Assembly (NCBI GenBank): GCA_027482245.1
Contig: JAIXWG010000015.1
Location: forward strand, 248,001 to 312,000
Source: Acetobacteraceae bacterium
GTDB lineage: Bacteria; Pseudomonadota; Alphaproteobacteria; Acetobacterales; Acetobacteraceae
Reading direction: 5' to 3'
Length of the DNA: 64,000 nucleotides
Within the stretch, counting starts at the first letter, position 1. The number at the start of each line of letters is the position of its first letter. Below are positions 36,373-47,066 of the stretch, in pieces. The notes under the pieces are model-generated. The model searched no databases and was not told the origin of the DNA. It saw only the letters and a list, made by a program, of their open reading frames with translations. The position numbers and the translations under genes were made by a program.

Positions 36373-38154
36373 ATGGCTGCGACAAGCGAGGCGGCGCCGG
36401 GGGATGGGGCGCTGCGGGAAACCTGGCGGCTGGCGCGGGGCTGGTACGGCGCGGCGCCGCTGACGGCCTGGGGGCTGACGGCGGCGGCGGTGGTGCTGAC
36501 GCTGCTACAGATCGCGCTGTCCTACGCCTTCAGCGACTGGCAGCGCGATGCCTTCGATGCGCTGGAGAAGCGTGACGCCCTGGCCTTCCAGGGGCAGCTC
36601 TGGTGGTTCGTGGCGCTGACGGTGCTCAGCATGGCGGTGGCCGTGGGGCGGCTCTGGGCCCGGCAGGTGCTGGCCTTCCTCTGGCGGCGCTGGCTGGTGC
36701 TGAAGCTGCAGGGCGCGATGCTCACCAACCACCGGCACTACCGGATGGAGATGGGGCAGGGCAGCGCCGACAATCCCGACCAGCGCATCGGCGAGAACAC
36801 GCGCTGGGCCACCATCATGACCGTGGACCTGGTGCTGGGGCTGCTGCACAGCGTGGCGCTCTTCGCCTGCTTCGCGGGCCTGCTCTGGCACCTCTCCGGC
36901 ACGCTGGATGTCGCCATCGGCGGCACGACCATCGCCGTGCCGGGCAGCATGCTGATCGCCGCCGCGCTCTATTCGGGGCTGGGGGCGCTGGTGGTGTGGC
37001 GGGTGGGGCGCGCGATGCCGCGCATCCACCTGGACCGCAACCAGGCGGAGGCCGACCACCGCTTCGCCCTGCTGCGCATCCGGGAGCACAGCGAGGGCAT
37101 CGCGCTCATCCGCGGCGAGGCGGATGAGGAGAGGGGGCTCGCCCGCGCCTATCGCAGCGTGGAGGCCGCCATGCTGCGCCTGTTGCGAAGCGAACGGCAG
37201 CTGATGTGGCTCGGCGCCGGCTACATGGCGGTGGCGGGGGTGCTGCCGCTGCTGCTGGGCGCGCCGCGCTTCTTCGCCGGCGCCATCACCCTTGGCGTGC
37301 TGATGCAGATGACGCAGGCCTTCGTGGAGGTGACCCGGGCGCTGTCCTGGTTCGTCGAGAACTGGCCGCGCCTCGCGGATTGGCGCGGCCATGTGGTGCG
37401 GGTGGTGGAGCTGGAGCGCGCCTGTGAGGCTGCGGACGGGCAGGCCGAGACGCCGGGCATCGTCATCGGCGCGGGGGAGGCGCTGACGCTGACCGGCCTC
37501 AGCCTGGGCACTGCCTGCGGCCGCGCCCTGGTGGCGGAGGCCGGGATCACGCTGCGGCCGGGGGAGCGGGTGCTGGTGACGGGGGAAAGCGGCAGCGGCA
37601 AATCGACGCTGTTCCGCGCCATCGCCGGCATCTGGCCCTGGGGGCAGGGGGGCATCGCGGTGCCGGACCGGTCGGCGACGCTGTTCATGCCGCAGCGCCC
37701 CTATCTGCCGCTCGGCAGCCTGCGCGCGGCGCTGGCCTATCCGGCGGCGGCGGATGCCTTCCCGGCGGAAGCGGCGGCCGCGGCGCTGCGCCGATGCCGG
37801 CTCGGCGCCCTGGTGCCGCGGCTGGAGACGGTGGCGCGCTGGGACCGGGTGCTGTCGCTGGGTGAGCAGCAGCGCCTGGCCTTCGCGCGACTGCTGCTGC
37901 ACCGGCCGCGCTGGGTCTTCATGGATGAGGCGACCTCCGCGCTGGACGAGGCGAACCAGGCTGCCATGTTCGCCCTGTTCGAGGCGGAGCTGGCGGGCGC
38001 GGCGCTGCTGTCCATTGGCCACCGCCCGGGGCTCGACCGTTATCACGATCGCGTGCTGACCCTGCGGCCGGCGGCGGGCGGCGCGCGGCTGGAACGGGTG
38101 ATGCCGGCGGCAAGTCTCTGGCCTGTGGAGGCGTTCCGCCGGGGGGCGGCGTAG
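36373..38154 (+). CDS. ABC transporter permease/ATPase of the SbmA/YddA type
   Basis: 593 residues. Residues 1-340 are an ABC_membrane_2-type membrane domain (several helices; QRIGENTRWAT and DQRIxED-like motif near residue 138; RIREHSEGIALIRGE near 240). The ATPase domain has Walker A GESGSGKST near residue 405, signature LSLGEQQRLAFAR and Walker B WVFMDEATSALDE. The family includes YddA and peroxisomal ABCD transporters that move fatty acyls, cobalamin or peptides. Substrate unknown. It sits between hemJ and rho, which are usually closer together. Confidence 0.87.
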   Translation: MAATSEAAPGDGALRETWRLARGWYGAAPLTAWGLTAAAVVLTLLQIALSYAFSDWQRDAFDALEKRDALAFQGQLWWFVALTVLSMAVAVGRLWARQVLAFLWRRWLVLKLQGAMLTNHRHYRMEMGQGSADNPDQRIGENTRWATIMTVDLVLGLLHSVALFACFAGLLWHLSGTLDVAIGGTTIAVPGSMLIAAALYSGLGALVVWRVGRAMPRIHLDRNQAEADHRFALLRIREHSEGIALIRGEADEERGLARAYRSVEAAMLRLLRSERQLMWLGAGYMAVAGVLPLLLGAPRFFAGAITLGVLMQMTQAFVEVTRALSWFVENWPRLADWRGHVVRVVELERACEAADGQAETPGIVIGAGEALTLTGLSLGTACGRALVAEAGITLRPGERVLVTGESGSGKSTLFRAIAGIWPWGQGGIAVPDRSATLFMPQRPYLPLGSLRAALAYPAAADAFPAEAAAAALRRCRLGALVPRLETVARWDRVLSLGEQQRLAFARLLLHRPRWVFMDEATSALDEANQAAMFALFEAELAGAALLSIGHRPGLDRYHDRVLTLRPAAGGARLERVMPAASLWPVEAFRRGAA

Positions 38155-38525
38155 GGGCGCTGCATCCAAGGCTGGTTGAGGCTTGCCGCGAAAGCCCTTG
38201 CCAAACGCCTTGAATCCCGGCGCCTGGCGTCCATCTGGCGGTTGACGGGGACGGTTCGCCTCCTTAGGGTCGAACCGCCTTCCGGCAATCGGTCGTGCGT
38301 TGCCCCCCTCTTCCTGGCGGTTCCCTGGTTTGGGTTCCAGGCAGCAGGTGCGGCGCCGCCGGTCCCTCCCTCCCCAAGCTCCCTGGTCACCGCGACAAAG
38401 CCCGAGAACGGGGCTCGCGGCGGGCTAAAAGGGCATGGTGGCAGTGGCCTTCCAGCCGCGCTGCCCACCCGCTCCGCCTTTGCCAGGGTCCGCCCGATCT
38501 CCCTTTCCGCGGGACGCGTCCGCCC
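38155..38525 (+). promoter_or_regulatory. long leader region of rho
   Basis: 371 bases without a supported gene. The sequence holds the putative promoter at 38242-38270, an inverted repeat GGTTCG...CGAACC (38253-38276) and a small CCTGG/CCAGG stem. The downstream 250 bases are C-rich and G-poor in places (38300-38400), the composition Rho prefers in its own attenuated leader. Autoregulation is inferred from other bacteria. Confidence 0.5.
38242..38270 (+). promoter_or_regulatory. putative sigma70-type promoter for rho
   Basis: TTGACG at 38242-38247 and TAGGGT at 38265-38270 are separated by 17 bases. The -35 hexamer is near-consensus; the -10 is weak. It lies about 255 bases before the rho start. 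Confidence 0.45.
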
Positions 38526-39800
<1,275 letters not shown>

Positions 39801-39807
39801 CGTCGTC

Positions 39808-39835
39808 GGGCCTTTTCGCTGGAGCGAGAAGGCCC
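39808..39835 (+). terminator. terminator hairpin after rho
   Basis: GGGCCTTTTCGCT pairs with AGCGAGAAGGCCC (one G-T pair) around a two-base loop, eight bases after the rho stop. No T-run follows, so it may also serve as an mRNA 3' end block. Confidence 0.6.
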
Positions 39836-39916
39836 CCCAGACGCCGGCGCTTCGTCTGGCGCCGCCGCATGAGCGGCGACGCGCTTTGGCTCGGCCGGCG
39901 TGCAGAACGCTGGCCG

Positions 39917-40351
39917 CTATCGCGGCAGCGATTCCAGCATCCGCAGCGCGCGTCGCGCCTGCCGCGCCGCCATCGCCTCATCCACGGATTCGAGCGCCTG
40001 CAGGGCACGGGCAATCGGACGGCCTGCCGCCGCAGGGCGGTGGTTGCCGGATTGCATGGCGATCTCCACGGCATCCCGCGCCGCTTCCAGCGCCGGGCCC
40101 GCGACGATGGCGCGGCGCATGGGCCGGTTGACGCCCTCGGCTTCCACATCGTTGGCGCAGCGTGCGCAGAGCACAGCCAGCGCGAAGCGCAGATGGCCCT
40201 CCGCCGTCGTGATGGGGCTGACGCCCGCGGCGGCCCGGCCCGGCGCGACGGCCACCAGCATCGCCGCCAGCAGGGCGGCGGGCAGGGAAGGCGCCATCAA
40301 CCAGCGGCACCGCGCCGGCCGCGCCAGGCGGGATGCGGCACGCCGCCGCAT
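39917..40351 (-). CDS. hypothetical exported protein (144 aa)
   Basis: The frame has codon use like its neighbours and a plausible export signal: a basic N-region, then MAPSLPAALLAAMLVAVA and cleavage near RAAAG. ATG 40351 is taken; ATG 40297 would remove 18 residues. The mature part is mostly helical, with two Cys in ALAVLCARCANDV and a repeated Ala-Leu-Glu pattern (ARALQALESVDEAMAARQARRAL). I recognise no family. It is divergent from the HD hydrolase gene with 36 bases between the starts. Confidence 0.55.
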   Translation of the reverse strand: MRRRAASRLARPARCRWLMAPSLPAALLAAMLVAVAPGRAAAGVSPITTAEGHLRFALAVLCARCANDVEAEGVNRPMRRAIVAGPALEAARDAVEIAMQSGNHRPAAAGRPIARALQALESVDEAMAARQARRALRMLESLPR

Positions 40352-40387
40352 GGCGCAGTATGCGAACCGAAGGACACCGAGACACAA

Positions 40388-40981
40388 ATGGACATCATCG
40401 CACCCCCGGATACTGGCCAGGCCGAAACCGCCTCGGCCCGCCTTCTGCGCGCCGCCACCTTCGCCGCCCGCGTCCACGCCACGCATCGCCGCAAGGGCGC
40501 TTCCGCCGAGCCCTATGTGAACCATGTGCTGGAAGTCGCCGCCATCCTCGCCGCGCATGGCGCGCCGGAGGAGGCGATCCTCGCCGGGCTGCTGCACGAC
40601 ACGGTGGAGGACAGCGACAAGGACCCGGAACCCATCACGCATGAGCGCCTGGTGGCCGAGTTCGGCGAGCTGGTCGCAGGCGTGGTGGCCGAGGCGACGG
40701 ATGACAAGACCCTGCCGAAGGAGGTCCGCAAGGCGCTGCAGGTGAAGCACGCGGCCAAGAAGACCGATGCGGCGAAGATGCTGAAGCTGGCGGACAAGAT
40801 CTCCAACCTCCGCGCCATCGCGGCCAGCCCGCCGGCGGGGTGGGACCATGCGCGGCGCGTGGAATACATCGGCTGGGCGGGACGGGTGGCGGCGGGGCTG
40901 CGGGGGGTGAACCCGGCCCTCGACGCGCTGTTCGACGCGACCTATCGGGAGGCCGTGGCCCGGCTGGCCCAGGAAGCGTGA
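40388..40981 (+). CDS. MESH1-like HD-domain (p)ppGpp hydrolase
   Basis: 197 residues from ATG 40388. The HD-domain signature of SpoT/RelA hydrolases is present in order: HRRKGASAEPYVNHVLEVA, GLLHDTVEDSDK (His-Asp pair) and KMLKLADKISNLRAI (second metal ligand). There is no synthetase, TGS or ACT domain, so it fits small alarmone hydrolases of the MESH1 group, which remove the 3'-diphosphate of ppGpp and may also act on NADPH. The next gene starts nine bases downstream. Confidence 0.87.
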   Translation: MDIIAPPDTGQAETASARLLRAATFAARVHATHRRKGASAEPYVNHVLEVAAILAAHGAPEEAILAGLLHDTVEDSDKDPEPITHERLVAEFGELVAGVVAEATDDKTLPKEVRKALQVKHAAKKTDAAKMLKLADKISNLRAIAASPPAGWDHARRVEYIGWAGRVAAGLRGVNPALDALFDATYREAVARLAQEA

Positions 40982-40989
40982 GAGCAGGC

Positions 40990-41742
40990 ATGAGCGTGAG
41001 TGAGTTTCCCGGCGTTTTCGCGGTGGAGCAGGCGACGCTGACGGCGGTGCCGGCGCCGCGGCTGATCTTCGATGGGCCTTTCGTGGTGCGCCGCTACCTC
41101 GGCGGGACAGGGCGCGCCAATGCCGCCTGCCCGATGGACCCGCGGCCCGATCCGGGGCTGGCGGCGCGCATCGATCGCATCGAGGCCTTCTATGCCCGGA
41201 TGGGCCAGGTCTGCCGCTTCCGCTCCACGCCGCTCGATCCCGCGGGGATGGTGCCGATGCTGGAGGTGCGGGGCTACCGGCGGCATGACGAGAGCCAGGT
41301 GATCGCGGGGCCACTCGCGGGTTTCGCGAAGCCCGATCCGGCGGTCGAGATCCTGTCGGGCCCGGAGGAGCGCTGGATGGCCGTGGTAGCCACGGCGGAG
41401 CACCAATCCCCGGCGCGGCGGGCGGAGAAGGCGGGCATGGCGGAGTTGCTGGCCGTGCCGGCGGCCTGGGTGCTGCTGCATGAGGATGGCGTGCCGGCTG
41501 CGACGGCCTTCGTGACCGCGGACGGTCCGCTGGCCGGCCTGTTCGACCTCTCGGTCCGGCCGGAGTTCCGGCGCCGCGGCCTCGGCCAGCGCGTCATGGC
41601 CGCGGCGGGCGCCTGGGCCGCCGGGCAGGGTGCAAGCTGGGCCTATGCCCAGGTCGCCTGCACCAACAAGGCGTCGTTGACGCTCAACGCCGGCCTCGGC
41701 TTGGTGGAGCGCTACCGCTACGTCTACCTGCTGAAAGACTGA
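40990..41742 (+). CDS. GNAT family N-acetyltransferase
   Basis: 250 residues, start ATG 40990. The N-terminal half is unusual, while the C-terminal half has the GNAT fold with motif A FDLSVRPEFRRRGLGQRVM (acetyl-CoA pyrophosphate loop RRRGLG) and ACTNKASLTLNAGLGLVERYRY, typical of motif B. It transfers an acetyl group to an unknown amine. Close spacing suggests an operon with the MESH1-like gene. Confidence 0.85.
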   Translation: MSVSEFPGVFAVEQATLTAVPAPRLIFDGPFVVRRYLGGTGRANAACPMDPRPDPGLAARIDRIEAFYARMGQVCRFRSTPLDPAGMVPMLEVRGYRRHDESQVIAGPLAGFAKPDPAVEILSGPEERWMAVVATAEHQSPARRAEKAGMAELLAVPAAWVLLHEDGVPAATAFVTADGPLAGLFDLSVRPEFRRRGLGQRVMAAAGAWAAGQGASWAYAQVACTNKASLTLNAGLGLVERYRYVYLLKD

Positions 41743-41751
41743 CGGCGGGGC

Positions 41752-41800
41752 CCGGGGGCCGCCACGGCCCCCGGCGGGGGTACGGGGGCAGCGCCCCCGT
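41752..41800. terminator. two G/C-rich hairpins between convergent genes
   Basis: CCGGGGGCCG pairs with CGGCCCCCGG (41752-41774), and ACGGGGGC pairs with GCCCCCGT (41782-41800). They fill the gap between the GNAT and quinone-reductase stops and resemble the stems of the larger hairpin clusters, without their CCAGGGTCC core. Confidence 0.65.
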
Positions 41801-41809
41801 AGCTCTCGT

Positions 41810-42781
41810 TCAGGGCAGCAGCACCGTGCTCCCGGTCGTCTTCCGCGCCTCAAGCGCCCGATGCGCTTCTGCCGCATCCTTCAGCGCGAAGTTCTGGTTC
41901 ACCCGGATCTTCACCGCCCCCTTGGCGACGACGTCGAAGAGCGCCGCCGCATGGGCTTCCAGGTCTTCCCGCTTCGAGGTGTAGGTCGCGAGCGTCGGGC
42001 GAGTCAGGTAGAGCGAGCCCTTGGCGGCGAGGATGCCGATATCGGTCGTCACGGGGCCGGAGGCGTTGCCGTAGGAGACCATCATCCCGTAGGGCGCCAG
42101 GCAGTCCAGCGAGGTCGTGAAGGTGTCGCGGCCGACGCTGTCGAAGACGACGGGCAGCATGGCGCCGCCGGTGATCTCCTTCACCCGCGCGGGCAGGCTT
42201 TCGATGCCGACCACGACATGGTCGGCGCCGTGGGCGCGGGAGAGTTCGGCCTTCTCCTCCGTGCTGACGCAGCCGATAACGGTGGCGCCGAGGTGCTTGG
42301 CCCATTGCGTCATGATGAGGCCGACGCCGCCGGCCGCCGCATGCACCAGGATGGTCTGGCCGGGCTGCACCTTGTAGGTGCGGGTCAGCAGGAAGCCTGC
42401 GGTCATGCCCTGCAGCATCATGGCGGCGGCCTGGTCGAAGGCGATCGCCTCCGGCACCTTCACCAGGCGATCGGCCTTGATGGTGCGGGCTTCCGCATAG
42501 GCGCCGATGGGGGCGGTGGCATAGGCCACGCGGTCGCCCGGGGCGACGTTGGTGACGCCCTCTCCCACCGCTTCCACGATGCCGGAGGCTTCCATGCCGA
42601 TGGTGGCGGGCAGGGCGGGCGCCTTGTAGAGGCCCGTGCGGAAATAGACGTCGATGTAGTTCAGGCCGACGGCCTTGTGGCGGACCAGCGCCTCACCGGC
42701 CTTCGGCGCGGGGAGGGGCACGTCCTCCCACACCATCTTCTCGGGGCCGCCATATTCGTGGACGCGGATGGCATGGTTCAT
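41810..42781 (-). CDS. qor: NADPH:quinone reductase (Qor, zinc-independent MDR family)
   Basis: 323 residues. IRVHEYGGPEKM opens the GroES-like domain, GLNYIDVYFRTGLY is the Qor signature, and VHAAAGGVGLIMTQWAKHLGA is the NADPH-binding Rossmann loop (AxxGGVG). Structural zinc ligands are lacking, as expected for Qor. It reduces quinones by one or two electrons with NADPH. Its ATG overlaps the stop of the ogt gene upstream (ATGA), so the two are co-expressed; a joint stress-response role is inferred. Confidence 0.9.
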   Translation of the reverse strand: MNHAIRVHEYGGPEKMVWEDVPLPAPKAGEALVRHKAVGLNYIDVYFRTGLYKAPALPATIGMEASGIVEAVGEGVTNVAPGDRVAYATAPIGAYAEARTIKADRLVKVPEAIAFDQAAAMMLQGMTAGFLLTRTYKVQPGQTILVHAAAGGVGLIMTQWAKHLGATVIGCVSTEEKAELSRAHGADHVVVGIESLPARVKEITGGAMLPVVFDSVGRDTFTTSLDCLAPYGMMVSYGNASGPVTTDIGILAAKGSLYLTRPTLATYTSKREDLEAHAAALFDVVAKGAVKIRVNQNFALKDAAEAHRALEARKTTGSTVLLP

Positions 42782-43287
42782 CGGGGGATGGTCCCTGGGG
42801 ATGAGGAGAAGAGCTCGGCCTGCGGGCCGGGGGGGTTGGCGGCCGCGCGCCGCTCCAGGTCGAGCAGCGCGCGTTTGGTGGAAGCCCCGTCACCGCCGGA
42901 GTAGCCGCCGAGCCTTCCGGCCGCGGCGACGACGCGATGACAGGGGATCACGATCGGTATCGGGTTGGCGCCATTCGCCTGTCCGATGGCGCGGGCGGAA
43001 GAACCGAGCAACTGGGCGAGGTCACCATAGGACCGTGTCTCGCCCGGGGGAATGGCGCGCAGCGCGTTCCAGACCCGCTGCTGGAAGGCGGAACCGAAGG
43101 GGGCAAGGGGCAGGTCGAAGGCCAGGCGCTTGCCGTCGAAATAGTCCTGGAGCTGGCTCACGGCCTCCACCAGCAGGGGCGTGCGGTCCTGGTCGCGGCC
43201 ACGGCCCCAGTCGAGGGCCACGATGGCGCCGTCGTCCTCGGAGAAGGTCACCTCGCCAACAGGGGTCAGGCAGGAGAGTTGGGGCAT
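42778..43287 (-). CDS. ogt: methylated-DNA--protein-cysteine S-methyltransferase
   Basis: 169 residues from ATG 43287. The active site is IPCHRV with C116, and the helix-turn-helix region reads FQQRVWNALRAIPPGETRSYGDLA. The protein repairs O6-alkylguanine by moving the alkyl group onto its own Cys, a one-shot reaction. No N-terminal Ada regulatory domain, so it is the Ogt type. It overlaps qor by four bases. Confidence 0.92.
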   Translation of the reverse strand: MPQLSCLTPVGEVTFSEDDGAIVALDWGRGRDQDRTPLLVEAVSQLQDYFDGKRLAFDLPLAPFGSAFQQRVWNALRAIPPGETRSYGDLAQLLGSSARAIGQANGANPIPIVIPCHRVVAAAGRLGGYSGGDGASTKRALLDLERRAAANPPGPQAELFSSSPGTIPR

Positions 43288-43428
43288 TGCATCCGTCCAG
43301 GGCGCGCCATGCGCCACATTCCGGCCCCACTCGTCAAGCCGGGGTGGTGCCGCGGCAGGATCGCCCTGGCCGGGCCGGGCAGCGGTCGCTACATCGAAGG
43401 CGCCGCCAGCCCTGCCGGGAGTTGACCT

Positions 43429-43800
43429 GTGACCGATGCCGCCGCCCCGTCTGCCGAGGCCGATCCGCCGCCCTATTTCAGCGCCCATGTCTTCGTCTGC
43501 TGCAATCGCCGCCCCGATGGCCACAAGCGCGGTTCCTGCGCCGCGGCGGGCAGCGAGGCGCTGCGCGACTACATGAAGGTGCGGGCAAAGGAGCTTGGCC
43601 TGAAGGGGGTGCGCATCAACCAGGCCGGCTGCCTCGACCGCTGCGAGTTCGGGCCAGCGCTGGTGATCTACCCCGAGGGCGTCTGGTACGCGCCGAAGAC
43701 GCGGGAGGATGTGGACGCGATCCTGACCGCCCATCTCCAGCAGGGCGGGCGGACCCGGCACCTGATGCTGACCGAGCACGACGTGGTCCCGAAGGGCTGA
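43429..43800 (+). CDS. thioredoxin-like [2Fe-2S] ferredoxin domain protein
   Basis: 123 residues from GTG 43429 with GGGAG at 43417-43421. Cysteines in VFVCCNRRPDGHKRGSC and INQAGCLDRCEFGPALV form the four-Cys pattern of shuttle-type thioredoxin-fold ferredoxins (also in NuoE). It would carry single electrons in the cytoplasm; the partner is unknown. It stands just before a parS site and mnmE, a common neighbour of ferredoxin genes in this group as far as I recall. Confidence 0.85.
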   Translation: MTDAAAPSAEADPPPYFSAHVFVCCNRRPDGHKRGSCAAAGSEALRDYMKVRAKELGLKGVRINQAGCLDRCEFGPALVIYPEGVWYAPKTREDVDAILTAHLQQGGRTRHLMLTEHDVVPKG

Positions 43801-43814
43801 CCGCATCGCCACCC

Positions 43815-43830
43815 TGTTTCACGTGAAACA
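43815..43830. other. parS site (perfect 16-bp palindrome) before mnmE
   Basis: TGTTTCACGTGAAACA, identical to the broadly conserved chromosomal parS consensus. It lies in the short gap between the ferredoxin gene and mnmE. ParB loads here and spreads; parA/parB are 4 kb away. Confidence 0.93.
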
Positions 43831-43848
43831 CCCGCCCCGCCGCGCCCG

Positions 43849-45171
43849 GTGCTGACCGACACGATCTTCGCCCGCGCCTCGGGCGCCGGGCAGGCCGCCG
43901 TGGCGGTGGTTCGGCTGTCCGGGCCGGGGACGGCGGCGGCAGTGACACGACTGGCCGGGCGGCTGCCGGCAGCGCGCCGGGCGAGCCTTTGCCGCCTGCG
44001 GGATCCCGAGGGTGGAGAGACGCTGGACCAGGCGCTGGTGCTCTGGTTCCCCGGGCCCGCCAGCTACACGGGCGAGGACGCGGCGGAGCTGCATCTGCAT
44101 GGCGGCAGCGCGGTGGTGGCGGCGGTGACGGAGGCGCTGGCCTGGCTGGGATGCCGGCCGGCCGAGCCGGGCGAGTTCACCCGTCGCGCCTTCCTCCATG
44201 GTCGCATGGACCTGACCCAGGCCGAGGCGATTGCCGACCTGATCGCGGCGGAGACGACCGCCCAGCGGCGCCAGGCGCTGCGCCAGGCCGATGGGGCGCT
44301 GGCCAGGCTCTATGGCGGCTGGACGGAGCGGCTCACCCGCATCCTGGCGCAGCAGGAAGCCGCCATCGAGTTCGAGATGGACGATCTGCCGAGCGATGTC
44401 GCCGACCGGGCGCGCGAGGCCGCCGGCGCCCTGGCGCAGGAGATCGGATCCCACCTGGATGACGGGCGGCGGGGAGAACGGCTGCGGGAGGGCCTGTCCA
44501 TCGCCATCCTGGGCGCGCCGAATGCCGGGAAATCCTCCCTGCTGAACGCCCTGGCGGGACGGGACGCCGCCATCGTCTCCCCGGTAGCGGGGACGACGCG
44601 GGACATCGTGGAATGCCGGATCGAGCTGGCGGGTGTGCCGGCCGTGATCGCCGATACCGCCGGGCTGCGCCACAGCGACGATGCGATCGAGCAGGAGGGG
44701 GTGCGGCGCGCGATGCGGCGGGCGGGGGAGGCGGATCTCCTCATCGCCGCCTTCGCGGCGGATGCGCCACCGGACGGAGACACAATGGCGCTGCTGCGTG
44801 AGGCGCAGGGCGCGATCATCGTGGCGACGAAATGCGATCTCGCCCCACCGCCGGCGCTCGACGTTCCTGGCGCGGTCATCGCGACCAGCGCCAGGACGGG
44901 GCAGGGGCTCGACCAATTGCGGCGGGCGCTGGAGCAGGAAGCGGAGCGTCACGCGGGCCTGGGGGAGGCGCCGGCCCTGACGCGATCCCGCCATCGGGCC
45001 GCGCTGACGGAGGCGGTCGAACAGCTTGGTCTCGCGCAGGCGGCACCGCTGCCGGAACTGGCCGCCGAGGGCTATCGCGCGGCGCTGCTCGCCCTGGGGC
45101 GAGTCACGGGGCGTGTCGATGTCGAACGCATCCTCGATTCCATCTTCCGCGACTTCTGCATCGGCAAGTAG
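43849..45171 (+). CDS. mnmE: tRNA modification GTPase MnmE
   Basis: 440 residues from GTG 43849. The N-terminal folate-binding domain starts TIFARASGAGQAAVAVVRLSG. The inserted G domain has G1 GAPNAGKSS (222-230), the GTTRD switch, DTAGLR and a degenerate NKxD-like TKCDL. The protein ends in CIGK, the catalytic C-x-G-K tail. With MnmG it builds the cmnm5 group on U34 of several tRNAs. It is the first gene of the mnmE-mnmG-rsmG-parA-parB series. Confidence 0.96.
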   Translation: MLTDTIFARASGAGQAAVAVVRLSGPGTAAAVTRLAGRLPAARRASLCRLRDPEGGETLDQALVLWFPGPASYTGEDAAELHLHGGSAVVAAVTEALAWLGCRPAEPGEFTRRAFLHGRMDLTQAEAIADLIAAETTAQRRQALRQADGALARLYGGWTERLTRILAQQEAAIEFEMDDLPSDVADRAREAAGALAQEIGSHLDDGRRGERLREGLSIAILGAPNAGKSSLLNALAGRDAAIVSPVAGTTRDIVECRIELAGVPAVIADTAGLRHSDDAIEQEGVRRAMRRAGEADLLIAAFAADAPPDGDTMALLREAQGAIIVATKCDLAPPPALDVPGAVIATSARTGQGLDQLRRALEQEAERHAGLGEAPALTRSRHRAALTEAVEQLGLAQAAPLPELAAEGYRAALLALGRVTGRVDVERILDSIFRDFCIGK

Positions 45172-45189
45172 AGGCCCTATACCCCGCCC

Positions 45190-47064
45190 ATGACGGCGAC
45201 GATGCCATACGACGTGGTGGTGGTGGGTGGTGGGCATGCCGGCTGCGAGGCCGCAGCCGCGGCCGCCCGCTGCGGGGCGCGGACCCTCCTCCTCACCCAC
45301 CGCATCGAGACGGTCGGGGAGATGTCCTGCAATCCCGCCATCGGTGGGATCGGCAAGGGCCACCTGGTGCGGGAGATCGACGCCCTGGACGGGCTGATCG
45401 CCCGCGCCGCGGACGCGGCCGCCATCCACGCCAAGGTGCTGAACCGCAGCAAGGGACCCGCCGTGCGCGGCCCGCGCATCCAGGCGGACCGCAAGCTCTA
45501 CCGCGCCGCCATGCAGCGTCTGCTGGCGGAGACGCCGAACCTGACGCTGATGGGCGAGGCCGTCGAAGACCTGGAACTGGACAGCGCCGGCGCGGTCGCC
45601 GCCGTGGTCACGGCATCCGGCACCCGCATCCGCTGCGGCGCCGTCGTCATCACCACCGGCACCTTCCTGCGCGGCGAGATCCACCTGGGTGAGCAGCGCT
45701 TCCCCGCCGGCCGCGTGGGGGAAGCGCCGGCCATCGGCCTGGCGCGCACACTGGAACGCCTCGGCCTGCCGCTCGCCCGGCTCAAGACCGGCACGCCACC
45801 GCGCCTCGATGGCCGGACCATCGACTGGGAGGCGCTGGAGCCGCAGCCCGGCGATGACCCGCCCGAACCCATGTCCTGGTTGACGGAGCAGATCACCAAC
45901 CGACAGGTGATGTGCCGCATCACCTGGACCGGCGCCGCGACCCATGCCGTGATCCGGGAGAACTTGCACCGCTCCGCCGTCTATTCCGGGCAGATCCAGG
46001 GCGTCGGCCCGCGCTACTGCCCCTCCATCGAGGACAAGATCGTCCGCTTCGCCGATCGCGAGCGCCACCAGATCTTCCTGGAGCCGGAGGGGCTGGATGA
46101 CGACACGGTCTATCCTAACGGCATCTCCACCAGCCTGCCGGAAGCGGTCCAGGCGGCGATCATCGCCTCCATCCCCGGGCTGGAACGCGCCCGCATCCTG
46201 CGGCCGGGCTATGCGATCGAATACGACCATGTCGACCCGCGCGCGCTGCACCGGACGCTGGAGGTGCGGACGGCGCCCGGCCTGTTTCTGGCCGGCCAGA
46301 TCAACGGCACGACGGGGTATGAGGAGGCGGCCGCGCAAGGCCTCATGGCCGGGCTGAACGCCGCCCAGCGGGCCGCGGGCGAAACGCCTGATCGCGTGCT
46401 GGGCCGTGGCGAGGCCTATATCGGCGTGCTGGTCGATGACTTGGTGTCGCAGGGCGTCACGGAGCCTTACCGGATGCTGACCGCCCGGTCGGAGCATCGC
46501 CTGAGCCTGCGGGCCGACAATGCCGGGCTGCGCCTGACCGATCGCGGCCGCGCCTGGGGCTGCATCGGTGCCGATCGCGCCGCCCGCCACGCCGCCTTCG
46601 CCGCCGATGTCGAAGCCGCCCTGGCCCGCGCCGGCGAGGATCTGGCCACCCCCAACGCCCTGGCCGCCGCCGGCATCCCGATCCGCCAGGATGGCCGCCG
46701 GCGCACGGTGCTGGAGGTGCTGGCCCTGCCGGACACCACCGCCGCCATGGCCGCCAGCGCCTTTCCCTGGCTCGCCGCACTGCCGCCCGCCATCGCCGTG
46801 CAGGTGGAGGCCGAGGCCTTCTACGCCCCCTACCTCCGCAAGCAGGAAGCGGAGCGCCGCATGCTGGCGCGGGAGGAGCGGCTGGCGATCCCCGATGGCC
46901 TCGACTTCAAGGCCATCCCCGGACTCTCGACGGAGATGCAGCAGCGCCTGCTACGCGCCAGACCGGATAGCCTCGGCAGTGCAGGCCGCGTGCCGGGCGT
47001 GACGCCCGCCGCCATCGCCGCGCTGGCCGTCCATCTTCGACGGATGGCGGCGCAGGCGGTATAA
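45190..47064 (+). CDS. mnmG: tRNA uridine-5-carboxymethylaminomethyl synthesis enzyme MnmG
   Basis: 624 residues, 18 bases after mnmE. The FAD-binding [10 protein letters not shown] at the N-terminus, [16 protein letters not shown], the active-site Cys region VMCRITWT, and [21 protein letters not shown] are all in place. It works as a dimer with MnmE, using FAD, NADH, glycine and methylene-THF. ATG 45190 is used; ATG 45202 would drop four residues. Confidence 0.96.
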   Translation: MTATMPYDVVVVGGGHAGCEAAAAAARCGARTLLLTHRIETVGEMSCNPAIGGIGKGHLVREIDALDGLIARAADAAAIHAKVLNRSKGPAVRGPRIQADRKLYRAAMQRLLAETPNLTLMGEAVEDLELDSAGAVAAVVTASGTRIRCGAVVITTGTFLRGEIHLGEQRFPAGRVGEAPAIGLARTLERLGLPLARLKTGTPPRLDGRTIDWEALEPQPGDDPPEPMSWLTEQITNRQVMCRITWTGAATHAVIRENLHRSAVYSGQIQGVGPRYCPSIEDKIVRFADRERHQIFLEPEGLDDDTVYPNGISTSLPEAVQAAIIASIPGLERARILRPGYAIEYDHVDPRALHRTLEVRTAPGLFLAGQINGTTGYEEAAAQGLMAGLNAAQRAAGETPDRVLGRGEAYIGVLVDDLVSQGVTEPYRMLTARSEHRLSLRADNAGLRLTDRGRAWGCIGADRAARHAAFAADVEAALARAGEDLATPNALAAAGIPIRQDGRRRTVLEVLALPDTTAAMAASAFPWLAALPPAIAVQVEAEAFYAPYLRKQEAERRMLAREERLAIPDGLDFKAIPGLSTEMQQRLLRARPDSLGSAGRVPGVTPAAIAALAVHLRRMAAQAV

Positions 47065-47066
47065 GG

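Noticed and set aside
38295-38525. Rho with a 77-residue N-terminal extension
   Set aside because: The extra residues (Pro/Arg-rich) are not Rho-like, while MHLSELK at 38526 is the family start.
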